Assembly (NCBI GenBank): GCA_030149365.1
Contig: JASBRP010000026.1
Coordinates: 62,001 to 126,000 of the forward strand
Reading direction: 5' to 3'
Length of the DNA stretch: 64,000 nt
From: Solimonas sp.
GTDB taxonomy: Bacteria > Pseudomonadota > Gammaproteobacteria > Nevskiales > Nevskiaceae
The number at the start of each line of letters is the position of its first letter. Position 1 is the stretch's first letter. The notes below the pieces were generated by a model. That model was given only the letters and a program-made list of their open reading frames with translations, ran no database searches and was not told where the DNA came from. Below are positions 18,567 through 26,394 of this stretch, one piece after another. The translations under genes and the position numbers were made by a program.

Positions 18567-19364
18567 ATGACGCAGTTGGCGGGCAAGGTGGTGTGGATCA
18601 CGGGCGCTTCCAGCGGCATCGGCGAAGGGCTGGCCGCGCAGGCGGCGCAGCGCGGTGCGAAGCTGGTGCTCAGCTCGCGGCGCGAGGCCGAGCTGGAGCG
18701 TGTGCGCCAGGCGCTGCCGCGGCCGCAGGACGTGGCGCTGCTACCGCTGGACCTGTCGCGTCTGGATGACCCGGAAGAAGCCGCGCGCCGGGCTGGGGCC
18801 TTCTTCGGCCCCGTGGACGTGCTGGCCAACAACGCCGGCATCTCGCAGCGCACCACGGCGCTGGAGACGCCGATGGCGGCCTACCGCCAGATCATGGAGG
18901 TGGACTTCTTCGCGCCGGTGGCGCTGACCAAGGCCCTGCTGCCGGCCATGGTGGCGCGTGGCTCGGGCCACGTGGTGACGGTCAGCAGCGTGTTCGGGCA
19001 CATCGCCATGGCACGGCGCACGGCCTATGCCGCAGCCAAGCATGCCTTGCATGGCTTCTACGACAGCGCACGCATCGAGCTGGGCGACCAGGGGGTGAAC
19101 TTCACCATGGTCTGCCCCGGCTTCGTGCGGACCAATGTGTCCGCCAATGCCCTGGGCCCGGATGGCCAGCCCTGGGGGCAGGTGGACAAGGACATCGGTG
19201 CCGGCATGGACCCGGCGATCTGCGCCGAGCGCATCTGGCAGGCGGTGGAGCAGGACCGCTACGAGGTCATGATCGCCGGCAAGGAAGCCATTGCGGTGTA
19301 CATCAAGCGTTTCCTGCCGCTGTCCGTCTACACCGCCTTCGCCAAGCGCCTGAAGGTGCAGTAG
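18567..19364 (+). CDS. Short-chain dehydrogenase/reductase (DHRS7/KDSR-like)
   Basis: 265 residues. Cofactor motif TGASSGIG, 'NNAGISQRT', and a catalytic Ser ('VSSVFGHIA') plus Tyr-Lys ('YAAAKHALHGF') are present. The C-terminus 'VYIKRFLPLSVYTAFAKRLK' is a membrane-associating helix typical of DHRS7- and 3-ketodihydrosphingosine-reductase-like SDRs. ATG 18567 follows TAGGAGA; an earlier in-frame start at 18495 lacks a ribosome-binding site. It sits directly between the ceramidase and PLC-like genes, which suggests a role on a sphingoid or other lipid substrate (inference). Confidence 0.85.
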   Translation: MTQLAGKVVWITGASSGIGEGLAAQAAQRGAKLVLSSRREAELERVRQALPRPQDVALLPLDLSRLDDPEEAARRAGAFFGPVDVLANNAGISQRTTALETPMAAYRQIMEVDFFAPVALTKALLPAMVARGSGHVVTVSSVFGHIAMARRTAYAAAKHALHGFYDSARIELGDQGVNFTMVCPGFVRTNVSANALGPDGQPWGQVDKDIGAGMDPAICAERIWQAVEQDRYEVMIAGKEAIAVYIKRFLPLSVYTAFAKRLKVQ

Positions 19365-19426
19365 CCGCAGGGGCAGCGGGTGCGGCCACCGGGGTTTTGC
19401 CGCACACTCCGGGCAGGAGAGAGACC

Positions 19427-20866
19427 ATGAAAAAGAACAAGCCCGTGGTACAGCAGGGCATGACCCGGCGCGACCTGATCCATGGCATGGCGGCGGCTGC
19501 CGGCAGCATGATCCTGCCCGGCTGCGGTGACAGCACGCAGGTCGGCGGCGCTGGCTCCTTGCCGCCGCCCGAGGAATCCGGCATCGACCATATTGTCGTG
19601 CTGATGATGGAGAACCGCTCCTTCGACCACTTCCTCGGCTGGGTACCGGGTGCGGATGGCCGGCAGGCCGGCGTGAGCCTGAAGGACGCGGCCGGCAACA
19701 CCCGCCCGTCGCGCAACCTCGCGCCCAACTTCCAGAACTGCCAGTTGGCCGATCCCGATCACAGCTATGACGGCGGCCGCATCCACGTCAACGACGGCAA
19801 GATGGATGGCTTCCTGATGACGCAGCCGGTGGGTGACGACTTCGCCGTCGGCTACTACACCGCCGAAAGCCTGCCGTTCTACAAGGGCTGCGCCGAGCAC
19901 TGGACGATCTGCGACCGCTACTTCAGCAGCATGCTCGGCCTGACCACGCCGAACCGCATCTACATGCACGCCGGCCAAACCGACCGCATCGTGAACTCGG
20001 TGGAGATTTCCAAGCTGCCGACGGTCTGGGACCGCATGATCGGCAAGGGCCACAGCGTGGCCTACTACTACCAGGACGTGTCCTACCTGTCGTTCTGGGG
20101 CAGCAAGTACACCGGCTTCTCCAACCGCTACACCAAGAGCCGCCTAAAGGCCGACGTGATGGCCGGCCGCCTGGCGAACCTGACCTACATCGACAACGTG
20201 GGCTCCACCTTCAACGAGGGCGGCAGCCTGTCGCGCGACGATCACCCGGTGGCCGACATCCGTGATGGCCAGGCCTTCCTCAACGAGGTCTACGACATCC
20301 TGCGCCAGGGGCCGGACTGGGAACGCACGCTGCTGGTGATCAACTACGACGAGTGGGGCGGCTTCTACGACCACGTGCCGCCGCCGTTCGCGCCGGTCAC
20401 GCCCGAGGAAGCGGCGCTGGGCAACGACGGCCGCCTCGGTGGGCGCGTGCCCTGCGTCATCATCGGGCCGCGCGCCCGGCGTGGCCACGTGGAGCACCAG
20501 CAGTTCGATCCGAACTCGATCCTCAACATGATCGCCTGGCGCTTTGGCTTCGAGCCGTTGGGCGCGCGCGCCAGCTCCACCAACCTGGCACATGCCCTGG
20601 ATTTCTCCAGCGCGCCGAAGCCGGCTGCGCCGGCCTTCGACGTGCCGGGCGGGCCCTTCGGTGGCCTGTGCCTGCCGCTGGCCACGATCCTGCACCTGGC
20701 CGGCCTCGAGTTACCGTTGCCGCTACCGGAACTGCCGGTGGTGCCGCTGCCCGAGCAGATCCAGTTGCCGCCGATTCCGGGCCTGGACGAGCCGCTGCTG
20801 CGGCTGGTGAGCCACGTGCAGGAGCTGGACGTGATCCGGCGCCTGGGCGCCGGCTTCGGCTTCTAG
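19427..20866 (+). CDS. Phospholipase C/acid phosphatase family phosphoesterase, exported
   Basis: 479 residues. The N-terminus has a twin-arginine-type motif 'TRRDLIHGMAAAAGSMILPGC' that ends in a lipobox-like LPGC. The catalytic opening 'IDHIVVLMMENRSFDHFLGW' and 'NYDEWGGFYDHVPPP' are diagnostic of the bacterial PLC/acid phosphatase family (Pfam phosphoesterase). The last 80 residues are rich in Leu/Pro and appear unique. ATG 19427 follows GGAGAGAG. Family members cleave phosphatidylcholine, sphingomyelin or phosphate monoesters; the neighbouring ceramidase makes a sphingomyelin-type substrate plausible. Confidence 0.87.
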   Translation: MKKNKPVVQQGMTRRDLIHGMAAAAGSMILPGCGDSTQVGGAGSLPPPEESGIDHIVVLMMENRSFDHFLGWVPGADGRQAGVSLKDAAGNTRPSRNLAPNFQNCQLADPDHSYDGGRIHVNDGKMDGFLMTQPVGDDFAVGYYTAESLPFYKGCAEHWTICDRYFSSMLGLTTPNRIYMHAGQTDRIVNSVEISKLPTVWDRMIGKGHSVAYYYQDVSYLSFWGSKYTGFSNRYTKSRLKADVMAGRLANLTYIDNVGSTFNEGGSLSRDDHPVADIRDGQAFLNEVYDILRQGPDWERTLLVINYDEWGGFYDHVPPPFAPVTPEEAALGNDGRLGGRVPCVIIGPRARRGHVEHQQFDPNSILNMIAWRFGFEPLGARASSTNLAHALDFSSAPKPAAPAFDVPGGPFGGLCLPLATILHLAGLELPLPLPELPVVPLPEQIQLPPIPGLDEPLLRLVSHVQELDVIRRLGAGFGF

Positions 20867-20881
20867 CGACGAGGAGAAACC

Positions 20882-21910
20882 ATGACGGGCACCATCCGCA
20901 TCTGCGTCTTCGGCGCCGGCAGCATCGGCTGCTACGTCGGCGGACGTCTGGCTGCTGCCGGCAGCGAGGTGAGTTTCGTCGGGCGTGCCCGGCTGGCGCA
21001 GGAACTGGCCGCCAGCGGCCTGCACCTGACCGACTGGCAGGGCGCCGACCGGCGCGTGGCGCCGCAGGCGCTGCGTTTCTCCACCACGCCGCAGGCGGCA
21101 GCGGATGCCGACCTGGTACTGGTGACGGTGAAATCGGCCGGCACCGACGAGGCGGGCGCCCAACTGGCTGGCGTGCTCAAGCCAGGCGCGGTGGTGATCA
21201 GCTTCCAGAACGGCCTGCATAACGCCGAGGTGCTGCGCAAGCGCCTGCCGGGCCGCCTGGTGCTGACCGGCATGGTGCCTTTCAACGTGCTCAACCGGGG
21301 CGGCGGTTCCTTTCACCATGGCTCCGAGGGGCAGCTGGAAGTGGAGGAGCATTCCGCGCTGGATCGTTTCCTGCCGGCCTTCGAGCAGGCGGGGCTGCCG
21401 TTGGAACGCCATGCGCAGATGTTGCCGGTGCTCTGGGCCAAGCTGCTGCTCAACCTCAACAATGCTGTCAACGCGCTGTCCGACCTGCCGCTGAAGGAAG
21501 AGCTTTCGCAGCGTGCCTACCGGCGCTGCGTGGCGATGGCGCAGGAGGAACTGCTGACGCTGCTGGATACCGCTGGCGTGCAGCCGGCCAAGCTCACGCC
21601 ACTGCCGCCGCACTGGATCCCGAAGCTGCTGGGCGTGCCGGACTTCCTGTTCCGCCGCCTTGCCAGCCAGATGCTGGAGATCGACCCGCTGGCGCGTTCC
21701 TCGATGTGGGAGGACCTGCAGGCGGGGCGCAAGACCGAGGTCGACTATCTCAACGGCGAGGTGGTGAAGCTGGCGTACGCCCAGGGCCGGCAGGCGCCGG
21801 TCAACGCGCGGCTGATGTCGCTGATCCACCAGGTGGAGAACGGCGGACAGCGGCGGTGGAGCGGGGAGGCGCTGTTGCGGGAGCTGCAGCGGGCGCGTTT
21901 AGGGGAGTAG
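20882..21910 (+). CDS. 2-dehydropantoate 2-reductase (ApbA/PanE family)
   Basis: 342 residues, NADPH-dependent ketopantoate reductase family. The N-terminal dinucleotide motif 'CVFGAGSIGCYVGGRLAAAG' and the 'VTVKSAGT' strand are followed by the helical C-domain with 'LWAKLLLNLNNAVNALSDLP' (catalytic Lys and Asn) and 'SSMWEDLQAGRKTEVDYLNG'. These signatures fit ketopantoate reduction in pantothenate synthesis, though ApbA/PanE paralogues with other substrates exist. It starts 15 bases after the PLC-like gene with a strong GAGGAG, so it is probably in the same operon. Confidence 0.85.
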   Translation: MTGTIRICVFGAGSIGCYVGGRLAAAGSEVSFVGRARLAQELAASGLHLTDWQGADRRVAPQALRFSTTPQAAADADLVLVTVKSAGTDEAGAQLAGVLKPGAVVISFQNGLHNAEVLRKRLPGRLVLTGMVPFNVLNRGGGSFHHGSEGQLEVEEHSALDRFLPAFEQAGLPLERHAQMLPVLWAKLLLNLNNAVNALSDLPLKEELSQRAYRRCVAMAQEELLTLLDTAGVQPAKLTPLPPHWIPKLLGVPDFLFRRLASQMLEIDPLARSSMWEDLQAGRKTEVDYLNGEVVKLAYAQGRQAPVNARLMSLIHQVENGGQRRWSGEALLRELQRARLGE

Positions 21911-21920
21911 CGGAGTGACA

Positions 21921-22052
21921 CGTAGGGTGGGTTAAGCGAAGCGTGCCCACCCTACGGAGCGAATTCCGTAGCCTTGTAGGGTGGGCAAACGTTTTCATGT
22001 TTGCCCACGCGGCCGTGCCATCGCGTGGGCAAATGAAAAGACATTTGCCCAC
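21921..22052. repeat. Cluster of three inverted repeats (GTAGGGTGGGCAAACG family)
   Basis: Three hairpins stand in a row between convergent genes: 21921-21956 (CGTAGGGTGGG...CCCACCCTACG), about 21979-22008 (GTGGGCAAACGTTTTCATGTTTGCCCAC-type) and about 22023-22056 (GTGGGCAAATG...CATTTGCCCACCCTACG). They share the core of the element at 11743-11790. They most likely provide bidirectional termination for the reductase gene and the minus-strand dehydrogenase gene. Confidence 0.8.
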
Positions 22053-22070
22053 CCTACGTGGAGCCGACGC

Positions 22071-23111
22071 TCAAACGCCAACCGTATACGCCCCCGCCAC
22101 CAGCGGCAGTTGATGCGCACGGATGATGCCCGGCGCTGCCGCGAACACATGCGGGATCGCATGGATCATCGGCATCGCGGTCAGCGTGGCGGGGTCGAAG
22201 TCGCGGGTGCCGCCGGTCTGCTGGTAGAGGCAGCGGATGTTGGGTTGGCCCTGGATTTCCACCAGCCAGCCGTCCTCCACCGCCCAGTTCGGCTCCAGCT
22301 TGGTGCCCAGCTTCCAGGCGACCTTCAGCTCGATCACGGCCTTGCCGTTGACGCGCGCGGACCAGCAGCAGCGCAGGCCGCTGATGCAGCCCTTGCCGAT
22401 CTTCATGTAGCCCAGGTCCACGTCCTCGGTGGCGGCGGCGTATTCGACGTCGAAGCGGATCTCGTCCACCGCGATCTTCAGTGCCTCGGCCATCATCTCC
22501 ACGGCTTCCTTGAACGACGGCATGGCGCGCTCGGCCAAGGGCGGTGCGGCGGGGTCGTCCACCTTCAGTCCGAAGCCGATGGCCTCCCAGGTGCCGGCGG
22601 ATTCGTAGGGCGTGGCGTCCACGGACTCCAGCACGGAGATCTTGTCGATGCGCGCGCAGCCGGCCGAGGCCACCAGCGCGATGATGTTGGCGTGGCCGGG
22701 GTTCACGCCGCCGCCGTAAATCGAGGAGCCGCCCTTGCGCGTGGCGGCTTCCAGGCGGGCCTTGGCCTCGAGGCCGAACTGCGTGCCGGTGATGAAGTAG
22801 GCGGTGGAGACGATGTCGCAGCCGGCCTCCAGGATTCTCACCATCTCGTCCACGTTGGGGAACTGCGGCATGTAGCAGACCACGTCGGGCCGGGTGGCCA
22901 GCAGGGCGTCGATGTCGCGCGTGGCGCGGATGCCGAGTGGCGGCAGGCCACAGAGTTCGCCGGCGTCCTGTCCTTCCTTGTCCGCGGAGTGGCACCAGCA
23001 GCCCACCAGCTCCAGCAGGGGATGCGCGGCGATGGCCTTGAGGGAGGGCTTGCCGACCACGCCGGTGCTCCACTGGACGACCCGGATCGGACGATGCTCG
23101 GGCTTGCTCAT
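22071..23111 (-). CDS. NAD(P)-dependent dihydrodipicolinate reductase-like dehydrogenase
   Basis: 346 residues. The N-terminus 'RVVQWSTGVVGKPSLKAIAA' is the variant dinucleotide-binding motif of the DapB-N-like family that includes 2,4-diaminopentanoate dehydrogenase and related mycobacterial proteins. Other family blocks are 'DVVCYMPQFPNVDEM', 'GGGVNPGHANI' and 'WEAIGFGL'. It is not the lysine-pathway DapB, which is shorter and has different motifs. GAGGAG lies 8 bases before ATG. It is a monocistronic gene divergent from the DUF962 pair. Substrate unknown. Confidence 0.8.
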   Translation of the reverse strand: MSKPEHRPIRVVQWSTGVVGKPSLKAIAAHPLLELVGCWCHSADKEGQDAGELCGLPPLGIRATRDIDALLATRPDVVCYMPQFPNVDEMVRILEAGCDIVSTAYFITGTQFGLEAKARLEAATRKGGSSIYGGGVNPGHANIIALVASAGCARIDKISVLESVDATPYESAGTWEAIGFGLKVDDPAAPPLAERAMPSFKEAVEMMAEALKIAVDEIRFDVEYAAATEDVDLGYMKIGKGCISGLRCCWSARVNGKAVIELKVAWKLGTKLEPNWAVEDGWLVEIQGQPNIRCLYQQTGGTRDFDPATLTAMPMIHAIPHVFAAAPGIIRAHQLPLVAGAYTVGV

Positions 23112-23287
23112 GGCTTCTCCTCGGTTCTTATGGGTTGTTCAGGTCAAAACTAGAAGGCTTTCAAGTGCTTGACCTGATCCGAAAGGAGTGGATTGAGGCA
23201 TTTTTACCTCCCCGACTGTCGCGCCGCTGACAGTCTTGCGGGCGGGGTGGGGCGCAAGATGCGTCCATCAGACGAGGAGAACCCCAC

Positions 23288-23758
23288 ATGCCCACGCTCA
23301 AGCAGTTCCTGAACGAATACCAGGTCAGCCACCAGAACCCCGTGAATTCGGCCATCCACATGGTCTGCGTGCCGGCGATCTTCTTCTCCACGCTGGCCCT
23401 GCTGTGGCTGATCCCGGTGGGCCGCTGGCTGGGCCTGTCGGCCGAGGTCGCACCCTGGGTGAACCCGGTGACGATCTTCGCCTTGCCCACGGGGCTGTTC
23501 TACCTGCGCCTGTCTTTCGGCAGCTTCGCGGCGATGACGGTGTGGTTCGCGATCTCGATCCTGGCGATCGTCGCCATCCAGCAGGCCGGTGGCCCGCTGC
23601 TGTGGATCGCGCTAGCCACCTGGGTCATCGCCTGGGCGGTGCAGGTCTACGGTCACAAGGTGGAAGGCGCCAAGCCCTCGCTGGTGGACGACCTGCGCTT
23701 CCTGCTGATCGGCCCGCTGTTCGTGATGGACAAGGTGTATCGCAAGCTGGGCATCTGA
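23288..23758 (+). CDS. Mpo1-like (DUF962) membrane protein, copy 1
   Basis: 156 residues. It opens with the family signature 'FLNEYQVSHQNPVNSAIHMVC', a conserved His-rich N-terminus, followed by about four hydrophobic segments and a second His near 'VYGHKVEG'. Yeast Mpo1 of this family is an Fe-dependent dioxygenase that removes one carbon from 2-hydroxy fatty acids derived from phytosphingosine. The bacterial members are uncharacterised here. The ATG follows GAGGAG. Divergent from the dehydrogenase; 39 bases before a second family member. Confidence 0.85.
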   Translation: MPTLKQFLNEYQVSHQNPVNSAIHMVCVPAIFFSTLALLWLIPVGRWLGLSAEVAPWVNPVTIFALPTGLFYLRLSFGSFAAMTVWFAISILAIVAIQQAGGPLLWIALATWVIAWAVQVYGHKVEGAKPSLVDDLRFLLIGPLFVMDKVYRKLGI

Positions 23759-23797
23759 GCTCCGGGAAAAGCCTGTTGGACATCACAAGGGCATGAG

Positions 23798-24133
23798 ATG
23801 AGCAGGTTCACCGATTTTCTCGGGTACTACGAGAAGGCACATCAGCGCACGGCCAACCGCTACGTGCATCACCTGTCGCATCTGCTTGCGACAGCCGGGA
23901 TTCTGCTCCTTTGGCGTCCGCTGGTTGGAATCCCGCTCATCGCGCTCAGCTTTCCGCTGTCCTGGGCAGGGCATTACTTTCTTGAGAGGAACATACCGGC
24001 CTTTCTGGAGGCGCCCGCCGTCCAGAAGTCCGGTGCGACCTTCACGAAAGTTCACGTCGCGCTTGGCGGTCTCGCATGGTCGGGCGCGTGTTTCCTGCGG
24101 CTGTTTGGACGCGGGCCGCTGGTCCGGGAGTGA
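23798..24133 (+). CDS. Mpo1-like (DUF962) small membrane protein, copy 2
   Basis: 111 residues of the same family: 'FTDFLGYYEKAHQRTANRYVHHLSH' opens the protein, and 'WAGHYFLERNIPA' supplies the second His block. Hydrophobic segments lie near 30-60 and 85-105. It is shorter than copy 1 and its codon use is a little less G+C-biased, so it may have a separate origin. Function inferred only from the family. Confidence 0.8.
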   Translation: MSRFTDFLGYYEKAHQRTANRYVHHLSHLLATAGILLLWRPLVGIPLIALSFPLSWAGHYFLERNIPAFLEAPAVQKSGATFTKVHVALGGLAWSGACFLRLFGRGPLVRE

Positions 24134-24161
24134 GGCGGCGAGGTTGCGGAATCCTCGCGCC

Positions 24162-24857
24162 TCAACCCGCGTCCGCAATCTTCTGCAACGCCGCCAGATC
24201 GCGCACGCGCAGCTTGCCGTAGTCCACCACCACCACGCCGCCGGCCTCCAGCGTCTTCAACTCCTTGCTCACGCTCTGGCGTGACGCCCCAAGCATGCGG
24301 CCCAGGTCATCCTGCGGCAGGTGCAGGTCGATCAGCAACCCCTCCGCTGTCTCCTTGCCGTAGAGCGCCAGCAGGTCGATCAGCCTACGCGCCAGCCGTG
24401 CCGGCAGCGAGGCGAACTGCGCGTCCTCGATGTAGCTGAAGGCCAGCCGAAGCTTGCGGCACAGCATCTTGACGAAGTGCGGGTACAGCTCCGGCTGCGC
24501 GGCCAGCACGGCCAGGAACTTGTCGCGCGGCAGCATCAGCATCTCGGTGGCGCCCACGGCGCGCGAATCGTGCGTGCGCGGCAGGCCGTCGAACATGGAG
24601 ATTTCGCCGAACCAGGCGCCGGGCTCGAACTGCATCACCAGCAGCTCCTTGCCGTCGCCGGACACGCTGCCGGCGCGGATGCGCCCGCTGACCACGTTCC
24701 ACAGTCCGTCCGGCGCATCGCCCTGCGCGAACAGCAGCTCGCCGTCGGCCAGCCGTCGGCGCACCGCCATGGCGGCAAACTGCGTCACCACGTCCGGCGG
24801 CAGCTCGCGGAACCAGTCGCTGGCGACCAGCGCGGCGCGCTCTTCGGTCCAGCTCAC
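24162..24857 (-). CDS. Crp/Fnr-family transcriptional regulator
   Basis: 231 residues. An N-terminal cyclic-nucleotide-binding-type domain ('GELLFAQGDAPDGLWNVVSG', 'PGAWFGEISMFDG') leads to a C-terminal winged helix-turn-helix ('PQDDLGRMLGASRQSVSKEL'). There are no Fnr-type cysteines. The start is taken as GTG 24857, which overlaps the stop of the upstream lipoprotein gene as GTGA, so translation is probably coupled; an ORF extending further upstream is only an artefact of the G+C bias. Targets unknown. Confidence 0.85.
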   Translation of the reverse strand: MSWTEERAALVASDWFRELPPDVVTQFAAMAVRRRLADGELLFAQGDAPDGLWNVVSGRIRAGSVSGDGKELLVMQFEPGAWFGEISMFDGLPRTHDSRAVGATEMLMLPRDKFLAVLAAQPELYPHFVKMLCRKLRLAFSYIEDAQFASLPARLARRLIDLLALYGKETAEGLLIDLHLPQDDLGRMLGASRQSVSKELKTLEAGGVVVVDYGKLRVRDLAALQKIADAG

Positions 24858-25603
24858 GGGTATCTCTGCGGGTTGCGCAGTTCCAGGTCGTAGCCCCAGG
24901 CGTGCGAGCCGGTAGCCACCGAGAAGCCCAGGGGCAGGGGGCCGTCGCCCTGCTGCTGGGCGCTGCCCAGGCCGATCATCGCGGTCTGCGGCGTGTAGAA
25001 GGCGTCCATGCTGGCCACCACCTTGCCGCCGGCAAAGTGGAAGGCGCGCGTGAGTCCGCCGCCGGGCTGGTAGGCCGGGCCCAGGCCGTTGATGCGCGTG
25101 GTGACGCTGCTGGTCGCGCTGCTGGCGCTGACCGAGCCGATGCGCGCCAGCGGGGTGGCGGTGAGCTGGAAGTCCACGCTGCCGGGTTGCAGCTTGCCCT
25201 CCATGCCCCAGGCCTCGAAGGTGGCGGCAGTTGAGGCGTGCTGGGCGTAACCGCCGAGCAGGATGCCGTAGGCGGTGACCTCGGGGGACTTGAAGGCTTC
25301 CGGCGGCTCGATCAGCGCGAAGGCCAGCAGGTCCTGCGTGGGGCCCTGGCCGTCCAGGTCCGCGCAGCGGCTGCCGGCGATGTGGATGCCGGCGAGCGGC
25401 ACGCCGGGCAGCGGGTTGCCGTAGCTGAAGCCCTCCGGCAACGGCGGCAGCGACGAGGGCGGCACCACCAGCAGGGCGGTCTGCTCCTCGCAGTCGCTGA
25501 AATGCAGGGACTGCGGTACGGATTCGCCGGAGGCGCCGTCGCTGCCGCCGCAGCCCGACAGCAGGCCGGCGAGTGCGACGGCGGCGGGCGCCATGATTCT
25601 CAT
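24854..25603 (-). CDS. Hypothetical lipoprotein
   Basis: 249 residues. The start ATG 25603 gives 'MRIMAPAAVALAGLLSGCGG', a lipoprotein signal with LLSGC (Cys16); an in-frame ATG at 25621 is an alternative. The mature part is Gly/Ala/Pro-rich with blocks such as 'GILLGGYAQHAS' and 'GYDLELRNPQRYP'. I do not recognise the family. GTGA overlap with the Crp-type regulator downstream suggests that the two are co-expressed and perhaps functionally linked. Confidence 0.7.
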   Translation of the reverse strand: MRIMAPAAVALAGLLSGCGGSDGASGESVPQSLHFSDCEEQTALLVVPPSSLPPLPEGFSYGNPLPGVPLAGIHIAGSRCADLDGQGPTQDLLAFALIEPPEAFKSPEVTAYGILLGGYAQHASTAATFEAWGMEGKLQPGSVDFQLTATPLARIGSVSASSATSSVTTRINGLGPAYQPGGGLTRAFHFAGGKVVASMDAFYTPQTAMIGLGSAQQQGDGPLPLGFSVATGSHAWGYDLELRNPQRYP

Positions 25604-25668
25604 GTTGTCTGTATTCCCCATGCCGACACGCTGACAGCCCCGGCCGGCTGCCGTCAATCGGATGGGGC

Positions 25669-26394
25669 TCAGGCCCAGTCGCCGAAGCGGGCCTGCAACG
25701 CCGCCAGCACGGCGACACCGGCAGTCTCGGTGCGCAGCACGCGCGGGCCCACGCGCAGGCCCTGGAAGCCGGCCTGTGCAGCTTGGCGGATCTCGTGGTC
25801 GGACAGTCCGCCCTCGGGGCCGATCAGCAGGGTGGCGGAGCGGACCTCGGGCAATGCGGAGAGGCCCTGGCTGGCCAGCGGGTCCAGCGTCAGGCGCAGG
25901 CCGGTCTCACTGCAGTCCGGCAGCCAGCGGTCCAGCGCCAGCGGCGCGGCTACCTCGGGGATGCGGGTGCGCCCCGATTGCTCACAGGCGGAGACGACGA
26001 TGCCGCGCCAGTGCTCCAGCTTCTTCTCCCAGCGCTCGCCGTCCAGCTTTACCACCGAGCGCGAAGACAGCAGCGGCAGGATGCGCTGCACGCCCAGTTC
26101 CACCGCCTTCTGCAGGGTGTAGTCCATGCGGTCGCCCTTGGAGACGCACTGGGCCAGCGTGAGCTGCAGGGGGGATTCACGGTCCACCTCGCGTCGTGCA
26201 CCCAGGCGCAGCGTTGCGCTGCGCTTGGCCACGGCGGTCAGGGTGGCTTCGTATTCGGCGCCGTCGCCGCAGAAGGCGATGAAGCTTTCGCCTTCGCGCA
26301 GCCGCAGCACCTGCACCAGGTGGCGGAAGGGCTCCTCGGGCAAGGCGATCTCGCTGCCTTCCTGCAGCGGCGGCGCGAGGTGGATGCGGGTCAT
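25669..26394 (-). CDS. rsmE: 16S rRNA m3U1498 methyltransferase
   Basis: 241 residues, SPOUT-class methyltransferase. It shows the N-terminal PUA-like part ('HLVQVLRLREGESFIAFCGDG'), 'QKAVELGVQRILPLLSSRSVVK', and the knotted C-terminus 'LIGPEGGLSDHEI...LRVGPRVLRTETAGVAVLAAL'. It methylates U1498 of 16S rRNA. The start ATG 26394 overlaps the stop of bioA as ATGA. The length equals that of the E. coli enzyme. Confidence 0.93.
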   Translation of the reverse strand: MTRIHLAPPLQEGSEIALPEEPFRHLVQVLRLREGESFIAFCGDGAEYEATLTAVAKRSATLRLGARREVDRESPLQLTLAQCVSKGDRMDYTLQKAVELGVQRILPLLSSRSVVKLDGERWEKKLEHWRGIVVSACEQSGRTRIPEVAAPLALDRWLPDCSETGLRLTLDPLASQGLSALPEVRSATLLIGPEGGLSDHEIRQAAQAGFQGLRVGPRVLRTETAGVAVLAALQARFGDWA

